Assembly (NCBI GenBank): GCA_016721425.1
Contig: JADKID010000011.1
Span: 62,001 to 126,000 of the forward strand
DNA from: Bryobacterales bacterium
Lineage (GTDB): Bacteria > Acidobacteriota > Terriglobia > Bryobacterales > Bryobacteraceae
Reading direction: 5' to 3'
Length of the DNA: 64,000 nt
Shown: positions 24,394 to 32,584 of the stretch, piece by piece
How the letters are laid out: the number at the start of each line of letters is the position of its first letter
Position numbering within the stretch: position 1 is the stretch's first letter
Notes under the pieces: model-generated
What the model was told of the DNA's origin: nothing
Database searches by the model: none
The model's input: only the letters and a program-made list of their open reading frames with translations
Position numbers and translations under genes: made by a program

Positions 24394-27300
24394 ATGGGAA
24401 TCCGAGTCGCCCTCCACCACAAGACTGAATACCTCTACGATCGTCTGGCGACGCTCTCGCCGCAGATCGTCCGCCTGCGCCCGGCGGTCCATAGCCGTAC
24501 CCCGGTACTGAGTTACTCCCTGCGCATCGAGCCCAAGGAGTACTTCATCAACTGGCAGCAGGATCCGCAGGGCAACTTCCTGGCACGCCTGGTCTTCCCC
24601 AGCCCCACCCGGAATTTCTCCGTCGAGGTCGAACTCGTGGCGGAGATGACCGTCATCAACCCCTTCGACTTCTTCATTGAGCCCGGCTCCGAGCAGTTCC
24701 CCTTCCGGTATGAGGAAGCGCTCCAGCGCGAGTTGCGGCCCTTTCTCGAAACCGAGCCGGCCGGCCCGGCGCTCCAGGCCTATCTCGATGGCGTCAACCT
24801 CACGCCGCAAGGCACCATGGACTTCCTGGTGGAGCAAAACATGCGCCTCCAGAAGGACATCGCCTACCTGATCCGCATGGAACCCGGTGTCCAGACGCCC
24901 GAGGTCACGCTCGAGACCCGCAGCGGCTCCTGCCGCGATAGCGCCTGGCTGCTGGTCCAGCTGCTGCGCCACCTCGGCCTCGCCGCCCGCTTCGTCTCCG
25001 GCTACCTCATCCAGCTCCGGCCCGACGTCAAGCCGCTGGAAGGGCCCGCCGGTCCGGCGCAGGATTTCACCGATCTGCACGCCTGGGCCGAGGTTTATAT
25101 TCCCGGCGCCGGCTGGGTGGGCCTCGATCCCACCTCCGGCCTGCTCGCCGACGAGGGCCACATCCCCCTCGCCGCCACGCCCGAGCCCCTCTCCGCCGCG
25201 CCCGTCTCCGGCGGCGTCAGCCCGTGCGAGGTGGAGTTCGAACACACCATGAGCGTGACGCGCGTGCACGAGGACCCGCGCGTCACCAAGCCCTATTCCG
25301 AGGAGCAGTGGGAGCGCATCTGCGCCCTCGGCGAACGTGTCGATGAGGAGCTCACCGCCGGCGATGTCCGCCTCACCATGGGCGGCGAGCCCACATTCGT
25401 CTCCATTGACGACATGGACGGCGAGGAGTGGAATACGGCCGCGGTCGGCCCCAACAAGCAGCGTCTGGCCGGCGATCTGGTCACCCGCCTGCGGGATCAC
25501 TTCGCCCCCGGCGGCTTCCTGCATTTCGGTCAGGGCAAGTGGTATCCCGGCGAGCCGCTTCCGCGCTGGGCCTTCACCTGCTTTTGGCGAACCGATGGCA
25601 TCCCGCTGTGGCGTGACACGAAGTGGGTGGCCGATCCCGCTCACGACTACGGCTATAAGACCGAGGATGCCCAACTCTTCGCCGAGACGCTTGCCCGCCG
25701 TCTGGAGGTGTTGCCAGACTACATCGTCACCGCCTACGAGGATCCCTATGAGTACCTCCACCGCGAGGAGCTGCTGCCCCGCAATGTGGATCCCGAGGAC
25801 AACAAGCTGGAATCTCCGGAAGACCGCGACCGCATGCGCCGCATCTTTGAACGCGGCCTGGCCGCGCCAGCCGGTTTCGTCCTCCCGCTCCAGCGCGTCC
25901 CCGGCAAGAGCGGCCCGGAATGGCAATCCGGCCTGTGGATGCTGCGCGCCCGTCATCTCTACCTGATGCCCGGCGATTCGCCCATCGGCCTGCGCCTGCC
26001 CCTGCCCAGCCTGCTGTGGGAGCCGCCATCGCAGGCGCAGCAGATCTGGGAGGTGGATCCCATGGCCCCGCGCGGCGCTCTGCCCGTACCGCGCCGCATC
26101 GTCCCCACCGCGCGCCCCACGCCGCTGCCGCCGCGCCAGGTGGTGCGTGAGCAGATCACGCCCCCGCCCACCGGCGCCCCCGGCCCCGTGGTGCGCACCG
26201 CTCTCGCCGTGGAGGCCCGCAACGGCCGCGTCCACGTCTTCATGCCGCCCGTCGCCTCTGCGGACGATTACGTGGACATGATCGCCGCCGTGGAAGACAC
26301 CGCCGCCTCGCTGGAGATGCCCATCCTCGTCGAGGGCTACACGCCGCCCTTCGATCCGCGCCTCCAGCAGATCAAGGTCACGCCCGATCCTGGTGTCATC
26401 GAGGTCAATGTCCATCCCGCCGCCTCGTGGAAAGAGCTGGTCCACAACACAACCACGCTCTACGAGGAAGCTCGCCAGTGCCGCCTGGGCACGGAGAAGT
26501 TCATGCTCGATGGCCGTCACACCGGCACCGGCGGCGGCAATCACGTCGTGCTCGGCGCCGCCAACCCGGCCGATAGCCCCTTCCTCCGGCGGCCCGACCT
26601 GCTCAAGAGCCTCATCGCCTACTGGCTCAACCACCCGGCGCTCTCCTATCTCTTCTCCAGCGTCTTCGTCGGCCCCACCAGCCAGGCGCCGCGCATTGAC
26701 GAGACCCGCGCCGATGCCGTCTATGAGCTGGAGATCGCCATGAACCTGCTCCAGCCCGGCGCCGCCAACGCCACGCCGCCCTGGCCCGGCGCCACCGGCG
26801 CCATGCCACCGTGGGTGGTGGATCGCATCTTCCGCAACCTGCTCGTGGACGTCACCGGCAACACGCATCGCGCCGAGTTTTGCATCGACAAACTCTACTC
26901 ACCGGATTCCGCCACCGGGCGCCTCGGCCTGTTGGAAATGCGCGCCTTTGAGATGCCGCCCCACGCCCGCATGAGCCTCACCCAACAACTCCTGGTGCGC
27001 GCGCTCGTCGCCTGGTTCTGGCGCCAGCCTTTTGCCGAGAAGCCCATCCGCTGGGGCACCCGCCTGCACGATATGTTCCTGCTGCCGCACTTTGTGGAGC
27101 GGGATCTGGGCCGCGTCATCAGCGATCTTCAGAAAGCGGGCTATGCCATGGAGACCAACTGGTTCTCCACCCACATGGAATTCCGCTTCCCGGTCTACGG
27201 CCGTGTCTGTTACGACGGCATGCAGATCGAGCTCCGCCAGGCCATCGAGCCGTGGTACGTCCTCGGTGAAGAGCCCGGCGCCGGCGGCACCACCCGCTTT

Positions 27301-27723
27301 GTCGATTCCTCCGTTGAGCGCCTCCAGGTAAAGGTCCAGGGCCTCATCAGCGAGCGCTACCAGGTGACCTGCAACGGCCGCCGGCTGCCGTTGCTGCCTA
27401 CAGGCACCCAGGGCGAATTCGTCTGCGGCGTCCGCTATCGCGCCTGGCAGCCGCCGCGCTGCCTCCATCCCACCATTCCGCCCCACGCGCCCCTCATCTT
27501 CGATCTGCTCGATACCGCCGCCAGCCGCTCCATCGGCGGTTGCACCTATTTCGTCGCCCACCCCGGCGGCCGCAACTACGAGACTTTCCCGGTCAACGCC
27601 AATGAAGCCGAGTCGCGCCGTGTGGCTCGTTTCTACTCCTTCGGCCACACACCGGGCCCCATGAGTACTCCTCCTCCCGAGGACAACCCCGAGTTCCCGA
27701 CTACCCTGGATCTCCGCCGATGA
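24394..27723 (+). CDS. Transglutaminase-like protease fused to DUF2126 amidoligase-like domain
   Basis: A 1109-residue two-part protein. Residues 1-280 are a bacterial transglutaminase-like module: beta-rich N-terminal region, then the Cys of RSGSCRDSAWLLVQLLRHLG near 180. The His of LHAWAEVYIPGAGW near 229 and the Asp of GLDPTSG near 245 complete the triad. From about 320 comes DUF2126 (COG4196): MGGEPTFVSIDDMDGEEWNT, GQGKWYPGEPLPRWAF, LDGRHTGTGGGNHVVLG, PLLRRPD-type and TGNTHRAEFCIDKLYSP segments. A Pro-rich linker (about 545-600) splits DUF2126 roughly in half. The DUF2126 part has been related to glutamine-synthetase-like amidoligases in comparative studies, so peptide-bond making and breaking may be joined in one chain. 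It is cytoplasmic, without a signal peptide. Confidence 0.92.
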   Translation: MGIRVALHHKTEYLYDRLATLSPQIVRLRPAVHSRTPVLSYSLRIEPKEYFINWQQDPQGNFLARLVFPSPTRNFSVEVELVAEMTVINPFDFFIEPGSEQFPFRYEEALQRELRPFLETEPAGPALQAYLDGVNLTPQGTMDFLVEQNMRLQKDIAYLIRMEPGVQTPEVTLETRSGSCRDSAWLLVQLLRHLGLAARFVSGYLIQLRPDVKPLEGPAGPAQDFTDLHAWAEVYIPGAGWVGLDPTSGLLADEGHIPLAATPEPLSAAPVSGGVSPCEVEFEHTMSVTRVHEDPRVTKPYSEEQWERICALGERVDEELTAGDVRLTMGGEPTFVSIDDMDGEEWNTAAVGPNKQRLAGDLVTRLRDHFAPGGFLHFGQGKWYPGEPLPRWAFTCFWRTDGIPLWRDTKWVADPAHDYGYKTEDAQLFAETLARRLEVLPDYIVTAYEDPYEYLHREELLPRNVDPEDNKLESPEDRDRMRRIFERGLAAPAGFVLPLQRVPGKSGPEWQSGLWMLRARHLYLMPGDSPIGLRLPLPSLLWEPPSQAQQIWEVDPMAPRGALPVPRRIVPTARPTPLPPRQVVREQITPPPTGAPGPVVRTALAVEARNGRVHVFMPPVASADDYVDMIAAVEDTAASLEMPILVEGYTPPFDPRLQQIKVTPDPGVIEVNVHPAASWKELVHNTTTLYEEARQCRLGTEKFMLDGRHTGTGGGNHVVLGAANPADSPFLRRPDLLKSLIAYWLNHPALSYLFSSVFVGPTSQAPRIDETRADAVYELEIAMNLLQPGAANATPPWPGATGAMPPWVVDRIFRNLLVDVTGNTHRAEFCIDKLYSPDSATGRLGLLEMRAFEMPPHARMSLTQQLLVRALVAWFWRQPFAEKPIRWGTRLHDMFLLPHFVERDLGRVISDLQKAGYAMETNWFSTHMEFRFPVYGRVCYDGMQIELRQAIEPWYVLGEEPGAGGTTRFVDSSVERLQVKVQGLISERYQVTCNGRRLPLLPTGTQGEFVCGVRYRAWQPPRCLHPTIPPHAPLIFDLLDTAASRSIGGCTYFVAHPGGRNYETFPVNANEAESRRVARFYSFGHTPGPMSTPPPEDNPEFPTTLDLRR

Positions 27724-27778
27724 TTCTGTAACCCAAAGAACATGATTCAATAGACGTAGTTTCCGTCAAGGCAGTCCA

Positions 27779-30331
27779 TTGACCGGCAAGCAGACCAAGA
27801 CTCTGAAGAGAAGCGAAGAAATCGGCTGGCGCTACGCCCCAGTGGACGGCCACTGGGATGAGGCCATGCGCCCCTCCGGCTTCCCGCGCAGCCACTGGCG
27901 CCAACTCTCCGTCGCTGTCGGCCGCATGGGTGTCCGGCAACTCGCCCACCATTGGGAAACCGGTCAGCAGCTCATCCAGGCCAACGGCATCACCTACAAC
28001 GTCTACGGGGATCCCCAGGGCAAAGAGCGCCCCTGGCCCATGGACCCCATCCCGCTCGTCATCGGCCAGGAGGAATGGGCCATGCTGGAGCGCGCCATTG
28101 TCCAGCGCGCCACTCTGCTCAACACCATGCTGGCCGATCTCTACGGCCCGCGCCACCTGATTCACGACCGGCGCCTCCCCCCCGAGCTCCTCTACGCCAA
28201 TCCCCACTTTCTGCGCCCCTGCAGCGGCATCGCGCCGCCCGGCGGAGTCCATCTCCACGCCTACGCCGCCGATCTCGCCCGCTCACCCGACGGCCAGTGG
28301 TGGGTGATTAACGATCGCACCCAGGCCCCCTCCGGCATGGGCTATGCTCTCGAAAATCGCCTGGTGAGCGCCCGCACCCTGCCCAACGTCTTCAGCCAGT
28401 GCCAGGTGCGCCAGCTCGCCCGCTTCTTCCAGGCCGGTCGAGACGCCCTGCTCGGTCTGGCCCCCAGCAGCCGCAGCACCCCCCGCATTGTCCTCCTGAC
28501 GCCCGGACCCCACAACGAAACCTACTTCGAGCACTCCTTCCTGGCCCGCCACTACGGCTTCCCGCTGGTGGAGGGCGCCGATCTCACCGTCCGCGACAAC
28601 CGCGTCTACCTGAAAACCCTCTCCGGCCTCGAACCAGTCGATCTCATCCTCCGCCGCCAGGATGACAGCTACTGCGATCCGCTGGAGCTGCGCGGCGACT
28701 CCGTCCTTGGCGTCCCCGGCCTCGTCCAGGCGGTCCGCAGCGGTACGGTCGCCATCGCCAACGCACTCGGCAGCGGGCTTCTGGAAACCCCTGCCCACCT
28801 CGCCTTCCTCCCCGGTCTCTGCCGCCACATGCTCGGCGAAGAGCTCCTCATGCCCTCTGTCGCCACCTGGTGGTGCGGCCATGCGGAGGCCCGACAGTAT
28901 GTGATCGAGCATCTGGATCAGGTTGTCGTTAAGCCCACCTTCCCCCGTTTCGGCCAGCATCCCGAGTTTGGCTCCACGCTTGATGCCAAGGGCCGCGCCG
29001 AGCTCATCCGCCGCATCGAGGCCCATCCCGATCAGTACCTTGCCCAGGAGCAGGTGGCCCTCTCCACCGCGCCCCATTGGACAGAGGACGGCCTTGCCCC
29101 GCGCCACATCGTGGTCCGCGTCTTCGCTGCCTGGGACGGCCAGTCCTACACCGCCCTGCCGGGCGGCCTCACCCGCGTCTCCACCTCTTCCAGCTCGCTG
29201 GTCGTTTCCATGCAGATGGGTGGCGGCAGCAAGGATACGTGGGTACTCGGTACGCCCGAAGACTCCTCCCCCTCGCCGCTGATCCGTCCGGCCCGCCTTC
29301 CCGCCGCTGCCAGCCGCACCATGAGCGACCTGCCCAGCCGCGTCGCCGACAATCTCTTCTGGATGGGCCGCTACGCCGAGCGCGTCGAATCCATCGCCCG
29401 CCTCGTGCGCGTCCTGCTGCCCGCCCTCTCCGGTGAAGCCGATTTCGGCCACGCCGCCTCGCTGGAAACCGCGGTCCAGCTCATGACCCGCCTCCGTTAC
29501 CTGCCGAAAGAGGTCCTCCGCAACTCCATCTCCGAGCAGCGCCGTCAGATGACCCGCCTCCTGCGGGAGCTAGCCTTCGATCAATCTCAAACAGCCGGCG
29601 TCGGCTGGAATCTGAAGCAGCTCCGCCGCGTCGCCTGGCAGATCAAAGAGAAGCTCTCCGCCGATACATGGCGCGTCCTCCAGCAACTCGAAACCGGCTT
29701 CACCCGCACCGCCCCCTCCATTGCCGATCAGCGCTTCGTCGCCGAAATGCTGCTGCTCGATCAGGCCATCGTCACACTCTCCGCCTTCTCCGGCCTGCTC
29801 ATGGAAAACACCACCCGCGGCCACGGCTGGCGCTTCCTCGATATCGGCCGCCGCCTGGAACGCGGCCTGCAATCCACGGAGCTGCTCCGCTGCGGCCTCG
29901 CCGCCGCGCCCGTCGAGGCCGAGCCCTACCTGGAGATGCTGCTGCGTATCGCCGATAGCTCCATCACCTATCGCTCCCGCTACCTCACCACCCCGCGCGC
30001 CGATCTTGCCCTCGATCTCCTCCTCGGCGATGAGGCCAATCCCCGCTCCGTCGGCTTCCAGGTGGCCACCCTCTGCGATCACATCGAGAAGCTCCCCCAG
30101 CGCGATACCCAGGACCGCCACCCTCTGGAACAGCGCGTCGCCCTCAAGCTCCTTTCCACCATCCGCCTCGCCCGCATCGAGACCCTGGCCATTCCCGATT
30201 CCAAAGGCCGCCGCGATGAGCTCGATCGTCTCCTCACCGGCATTAAAATGGACTTCCTGGATCTCTCCGAAGCTCTCACCGCCCGCTATCTCAGCCACGT
30301 GACGCCCTCGCGCCTGATGGCGTCCACCTGA
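27779..30331 (+). CDS. Fusion of circularly permuted ATP-grasp and alpha-E domains
   Basis: 850 residues. The first 510 are a second permuted ATP-grasp unit: GWRYAPVDGHWDEAM, GITYNVYGDPQGKERPWPMD, QWWVINDRTQAPSGMGYALENR, HNETYFEHSFLARHYGF, YTALPGGLTRVS and MQMGGGSKDTWVLG. The last 320 are alpha-E: MSDLPSRVADNLFWMGRYAERVESIARLVRVL, HGWRFLDIGRRLERGLQSTELL, DLALDLLLGDEANPRSVGFQ. It repeats in one chain what the first two genes of the island do separately. Start is TTG with AAGG seven bases upstream. It lies 55 bases after the DUF2126 gene and one base before the second transglutaminase gene. It is probably a paralogous module acting on a different substrate end. Confidence 0.93.
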   Translation: MTGKQTKTLKRSEEIGWRYAPVDGHWDEAMRPSGFPRSHWRQLSVAVGRMGVRQLAHHWETGQQLIQANGITYNVYGDPQGKERPWPMDPIPLVIGQEEWAMLERAIVQRATLLNTMLADLYGPRHLIHDRRLPPELLYANPHFLRPCSGIAPPGGVHLHAYAADLARSPDGQWWVINDRTQAPSGMGYALENRLVSARTLPNVFSQCQVRQLARFFQAGRDALLGLAPSSRSTPRIVLLTPGPHNETYFEHSFLARHYGFPLVEGADLTVRDNRVYLKTLSGLEPVDLILRRQDDSYCDPLELRGDSVLGVPGLVQAVRSGTVAIANALGSGLLETPAHLAFLPGLCRHMLGEELLMPSVATWWCGHAEARQYVIEHLDQVVVKPTFPRFGQHPEFGSTLDAKGRAELIRRIEAHPDQYLAQEQVALSTAPHWTEDGLAPRHIVVRVFAAWDGQSYTALPGGLTRVSTSSSSLVVSMQMGGGSKDTWVLGTPEDSSPSPLIRPARLPAAASRTMSDLPSRVADNLFWMGRYAERVESIARLVRVLLPALSGEADFGHAASLETAVQLMTRLRYLPKEVLRNSISEQRRQMTRLLRELAFDQSQTAGVGWNLKQLRRVAWQIKEKLSADTWRVLQQLETGFTRTAPSIADQRFVAEMLLLDQAIVTLSAFSGLLMENTTRGHGWRFLDIGRRLERGLQSTELLRCGLAAAPVEAEPYLEMLLRIADSSITYRSRYLTTPRADLALDLLLGDEANPRSVGFQVATLCDHIEKLPQRDTQDRHPLEQRVALKLLSTIRLARIETLAIPDSKGRRDELDRLLTGIKMDFLDLSEALTARYLSHVTPSRLMAST

Positions 30332-30332
30332 T

Positions 30333-31196
30333 ATGGTCTACACCGCCACCCACACCACCCGCTACATCTACCAGCAGCCGGTCTCCCACTGCCTGAACGA
30401 GGCGCGCCTCACCCCACGCCGCCTTCCCTGGCAACAGGTCCAACAGTGGCGTCTCACCGTCGAGCCCGAACCCCTCACCATCGCCACCCGCACCGACTAT
30501 TTTGGCAACCAGGTTTCCAGCTTTTCCATCTTTGAGCCGCACGACCTGCTCACCGTCACCGCCACCAGCGTCGTTTCCGTCGAGCCGCTCCCCCCGCAGC
30601 CCGACCTCTCTCCCGCCTGGGAAGAGGTCCGCCGCCAGCTCGCCACCCAGGAAACCTCCGATTGCCTGGAAGCCTTTGAATTTGTCTGTGATTCGCCCTT
30701 CGTCGCCTCGGGCCCGGATCTGGCCGCCTACGCCCGCCCCACCTTCCAGGCCGGCCGCCCCCTGCTCGATGCCACTCGCGAGCTCATGCGCCGCATCCAC
30801 GCCGAGTTCAAGTACAAGCCGAAATCCACGGAAATCGAGACGCCGCTGCAGGAGGTTCTGGAAAAGCGCCAGGGTGTCTGCCAGGATTTCGCCCACGTCA
30901 TGATCGGCTCCCTTCGCTCCCTCGGCCTGGCGGCCCGCTACGTCAGTGGCTACCTCCGCAGCGGCGGCAAGTATCAGGGCGCGGAGGCCTCCCACGCCTG
31001 GGTCGCCGTCTTCATCCCCGGCGCCGGCTGGCTGCACTTCGATCCAACGAACAACGTGGCGCCCTCGGATGGCCACGTGACGCTGGCCTGGGGCCGGGAT
31101 TTCACCGACGTGACGCCGCTCAAGGGCATCACGCTAGGCGGCGGAGGCGAGACGATTGAGGTGGAAGTCCGCGTCGCGCCCGGCGCTAAGCTCTGA
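30333..31196 (+). CDS. Transglutaminase-like cysteine protease (COG1305)
   Basis: Stand-alone 287-residue member of the bacterial transglutaminase-like superfamily. The N-terminal beta region (YTATHTTRYIYQQPVSHCLNEARLTPR) precedes a papain-like core with Cys in RQGVCQDFAHVMIGSLRSLGLAARYVSGYL near residue 183, His in ASHAWVAVFIPGAGW and Asp in HFDPTNNV. There is no signal peptide. In this genomic context such enzymes are thought to cleave, or form, isopeptide bonds in the product of the ATP-grasp partners. It begins one base after the fusion gene and closes the island. Confidence 0.92.
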   Translation: MVYTATHTTRYIYQQPVSHCLNEARLTPRRLPWQQVQQWRLTVEPEPLTIATRTDYFGNQVSSFSIFEPHDLLTVTATSVVSVEPLPPQPDLSPAWEEVRRQLATQETSDCLEAFEFVCDSPFVASGPDLAAYARPTFQAGRPLLDATRELMRRIHAEFKYKPKSTEIETPLQEVLEKRQGVCQDFAHVMIGSLRSLGLAARYVSGYLRSGGKYQGAEASHAWVAVFIPGAGWLHFDPTNNVAPSDGHVTLAWGRDFTDVTPLKGITLGGGGETIEVEVRVAPGAKL

Positions 31197-31299
31197 ACAG
31201 CCGGTTCAGATGCCACCGCGTTGTGCCGGCGAGCCAGCCGGAGGGTTCCGCCAGACGGTAGCCAGCGGTATCGTAAAAAGAAAGGAGGAACCAGAGCCG

Positions 31300-32136
31300 T
31301 TGCGAGTCATCTGCTCCTTCTTGCTGGTGGCGGTACTGCCCGTCTGGTCTCAGTCGGAGCGAATCACCGGCCCGCGAGCGCTCGGGATCTTGGCCGACCG
31401 TCTGCAGGCCGCATGGGCCCGTCCGGTCACTTATGAAGAGCCGTTGTGGGTACACCTTTCCGATATCTCGACAGAAGGCGATCCCGTGCTCCACACGAAT
31501 GGGCCCCGGTTCAGAACTGTGACGCTTCCCGTGGCGGCGCTGGCGAACCGCGACAAGGTCCGGCACGTAGCCCACGCCCGCGAGATTGTGGCCGGCTTCA
31601 ACCGCGACAATGCCCCGTTGGAATTCGCCGTGACCGAGAGCAAATGGGGGCTGCACCTCATTCCGGTCCGCAACAAGGACCGAAACGGCGTTCCGCAAGC
31701 TACCACCACTGTCTTGGACGATCTTGTGGTTGTGCCCGTCGAAAATCGCTCGCCCTTCGGCCACCTCACCGCGCTGGCCCAAGCGCTATCGAGGAAGGCC
31801 GGACTGCATGTGGCCGCCTCTACCGCCGTGCAAGGCTTCGCATTTGACAACCTGTTTGCGCCCGCAGATTCGCCTCACCAAATAGCTTGGGGGACAGCGG
31901 GCAGTGTCAAAGGGCGGGATGCGCTGCTGGACCTTCTTCAGCGGAGTGCCACGACGTACTCCTGGCGTCTCAATTGCCAGCCAGCGACAGCCGGCTCCAC
32001 TGCAGCGTTCTGCGTGCTCAATGTCGGGCCCATACGACTCGACGTCGGCGCGGCCAATGGCCAATCGACCCCCAAAATTCTCGAGTGGGACCGTTGCGTT
32101 CGCTGCAAACCGCTCCGGCCACCGCCGCCGCGGTAG
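31300..32136 (+). CDS. Secreted hypothetical protein
   Basis: The TTG chosen begins a clear signal peptide (LRVICSFLLVAVLPVWSQS) and has AGGAGG eleven bases upstream; the frame is open further up but those residues look non-coding. The mature 260 residues contain GILADRLQAAWARPVTYEEPLW, AREIVAGFNRDNAPLEFAV and ALLDLLQRSATTYSWRLNC, with four cysteines towards the C-terminus. Together these resemble the loose STN-like or secretin-associated proteins common in Acidobacteriota, but I cannot assign a family. Codon use is less C-biased than in the island before it. It is convergent with atpC. Confidence 0.6.
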   Translation: MRVICSFLLVAVLPVWSQSERITGPRALGILADRLQAAWARPVTYEEPLWVHLSDISTEGDPVLHTNGPRFRTVTLPVAALANRDKVRHVAHAREIVAGFNRDNAPLEFAVTESKWGLHLIPVRNKDRNGVPQATTTVLDDLVVVPVENRSPFGHLTALAQALSRKAGLHVAASTAVQGFAFDNLFAPADSPHQIAWGTAGSVKGRDALLDLLQRSATTYSWRLNCQPATAGSTAAFCVLNVGPIRLDVGAANGQSTPKILEWDRCVRCKPLRPPPPR

Positions 32137-32161
32137 CTACTTTCCCGCGCAGCAGCGCGGT

Positions 32162-32581
32162 CTAGCTCTTCGCGCTCCCCAGCTTCGCCGCCGCAACCCG
32201 CGCCTGCGCCCGCTTCATGGCGTTCAGCGCCCGCGCCGTATCCAGATCGGCCGTCGGATGCAACACCCGCTCTTCCGCCCGCTTCAGCGCTTCTTCGGCC
32301 CGCTTCACATCGATCTCGTCGGCAAACTCCGCCAGCGTGGCCAGCACCCGCACCCGGTCCGGCAGCACTTCCACATACCCGCCGCAGATCGAGAGGCTTT
32401 TCTTCTGCCCTGTCTCCAGCGTGAACGTCAAAGGCCCGCAGCCCAACTCCGATAGCAGCGGCGCGTGCTCCGGCAGAATGCCCAGCTCGCCGCCCAGCCC
32501 CGGAACCGTCACCGCCAGCACCTGCTCCTTGATGAGCATGCGCTCCGGCGTCACCACTTCCAGCCGTAGCGTCGCAGCCAT
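32162..32581 (-). CDS. atpC: ATP synthase F1 subunit epsilon
   Basis: Last gene of the ATP synthase operon. The beta-sandwich domain starts LRLEVVTPERMLIKEQVLAVTVPGLGGELGILPEHAPLLSEL and includes GGYVEVLPDRVRVLATLAE. The C-terminal two-helix hairpin (VKRAEEALKRAEERVLHP, ALNAMKRAQARVAAAKL) can inhibit ATP hydrolysis in the extended state. Length 139 is normal. It follows atpD by three bases. Confidence 0.95.
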   Translation of the reverse strand: MAATLRLEVVTPERMLIKEQVLAVTVPGLGGELGILPEHAPLLSELGCGPLTFTLETGQKKSLSICGGYVEVLPDRVRVLATLAEFADEIDVKRAEEALKRAEERVLHPTADLDTARALNAMKRAQARVAAAKLGSAKS

Positions 32582-32584
32582 CGC

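Noticed and set aside
24382..26868. An 828-codon open frame antisense to the DUF2126 gene
   Set aside because: High-GC shadow of a real gene: low-complexity Gly/Ala/Arg/Glu composition, no domain, no ribosome site; the sense frame has clear family motifs.
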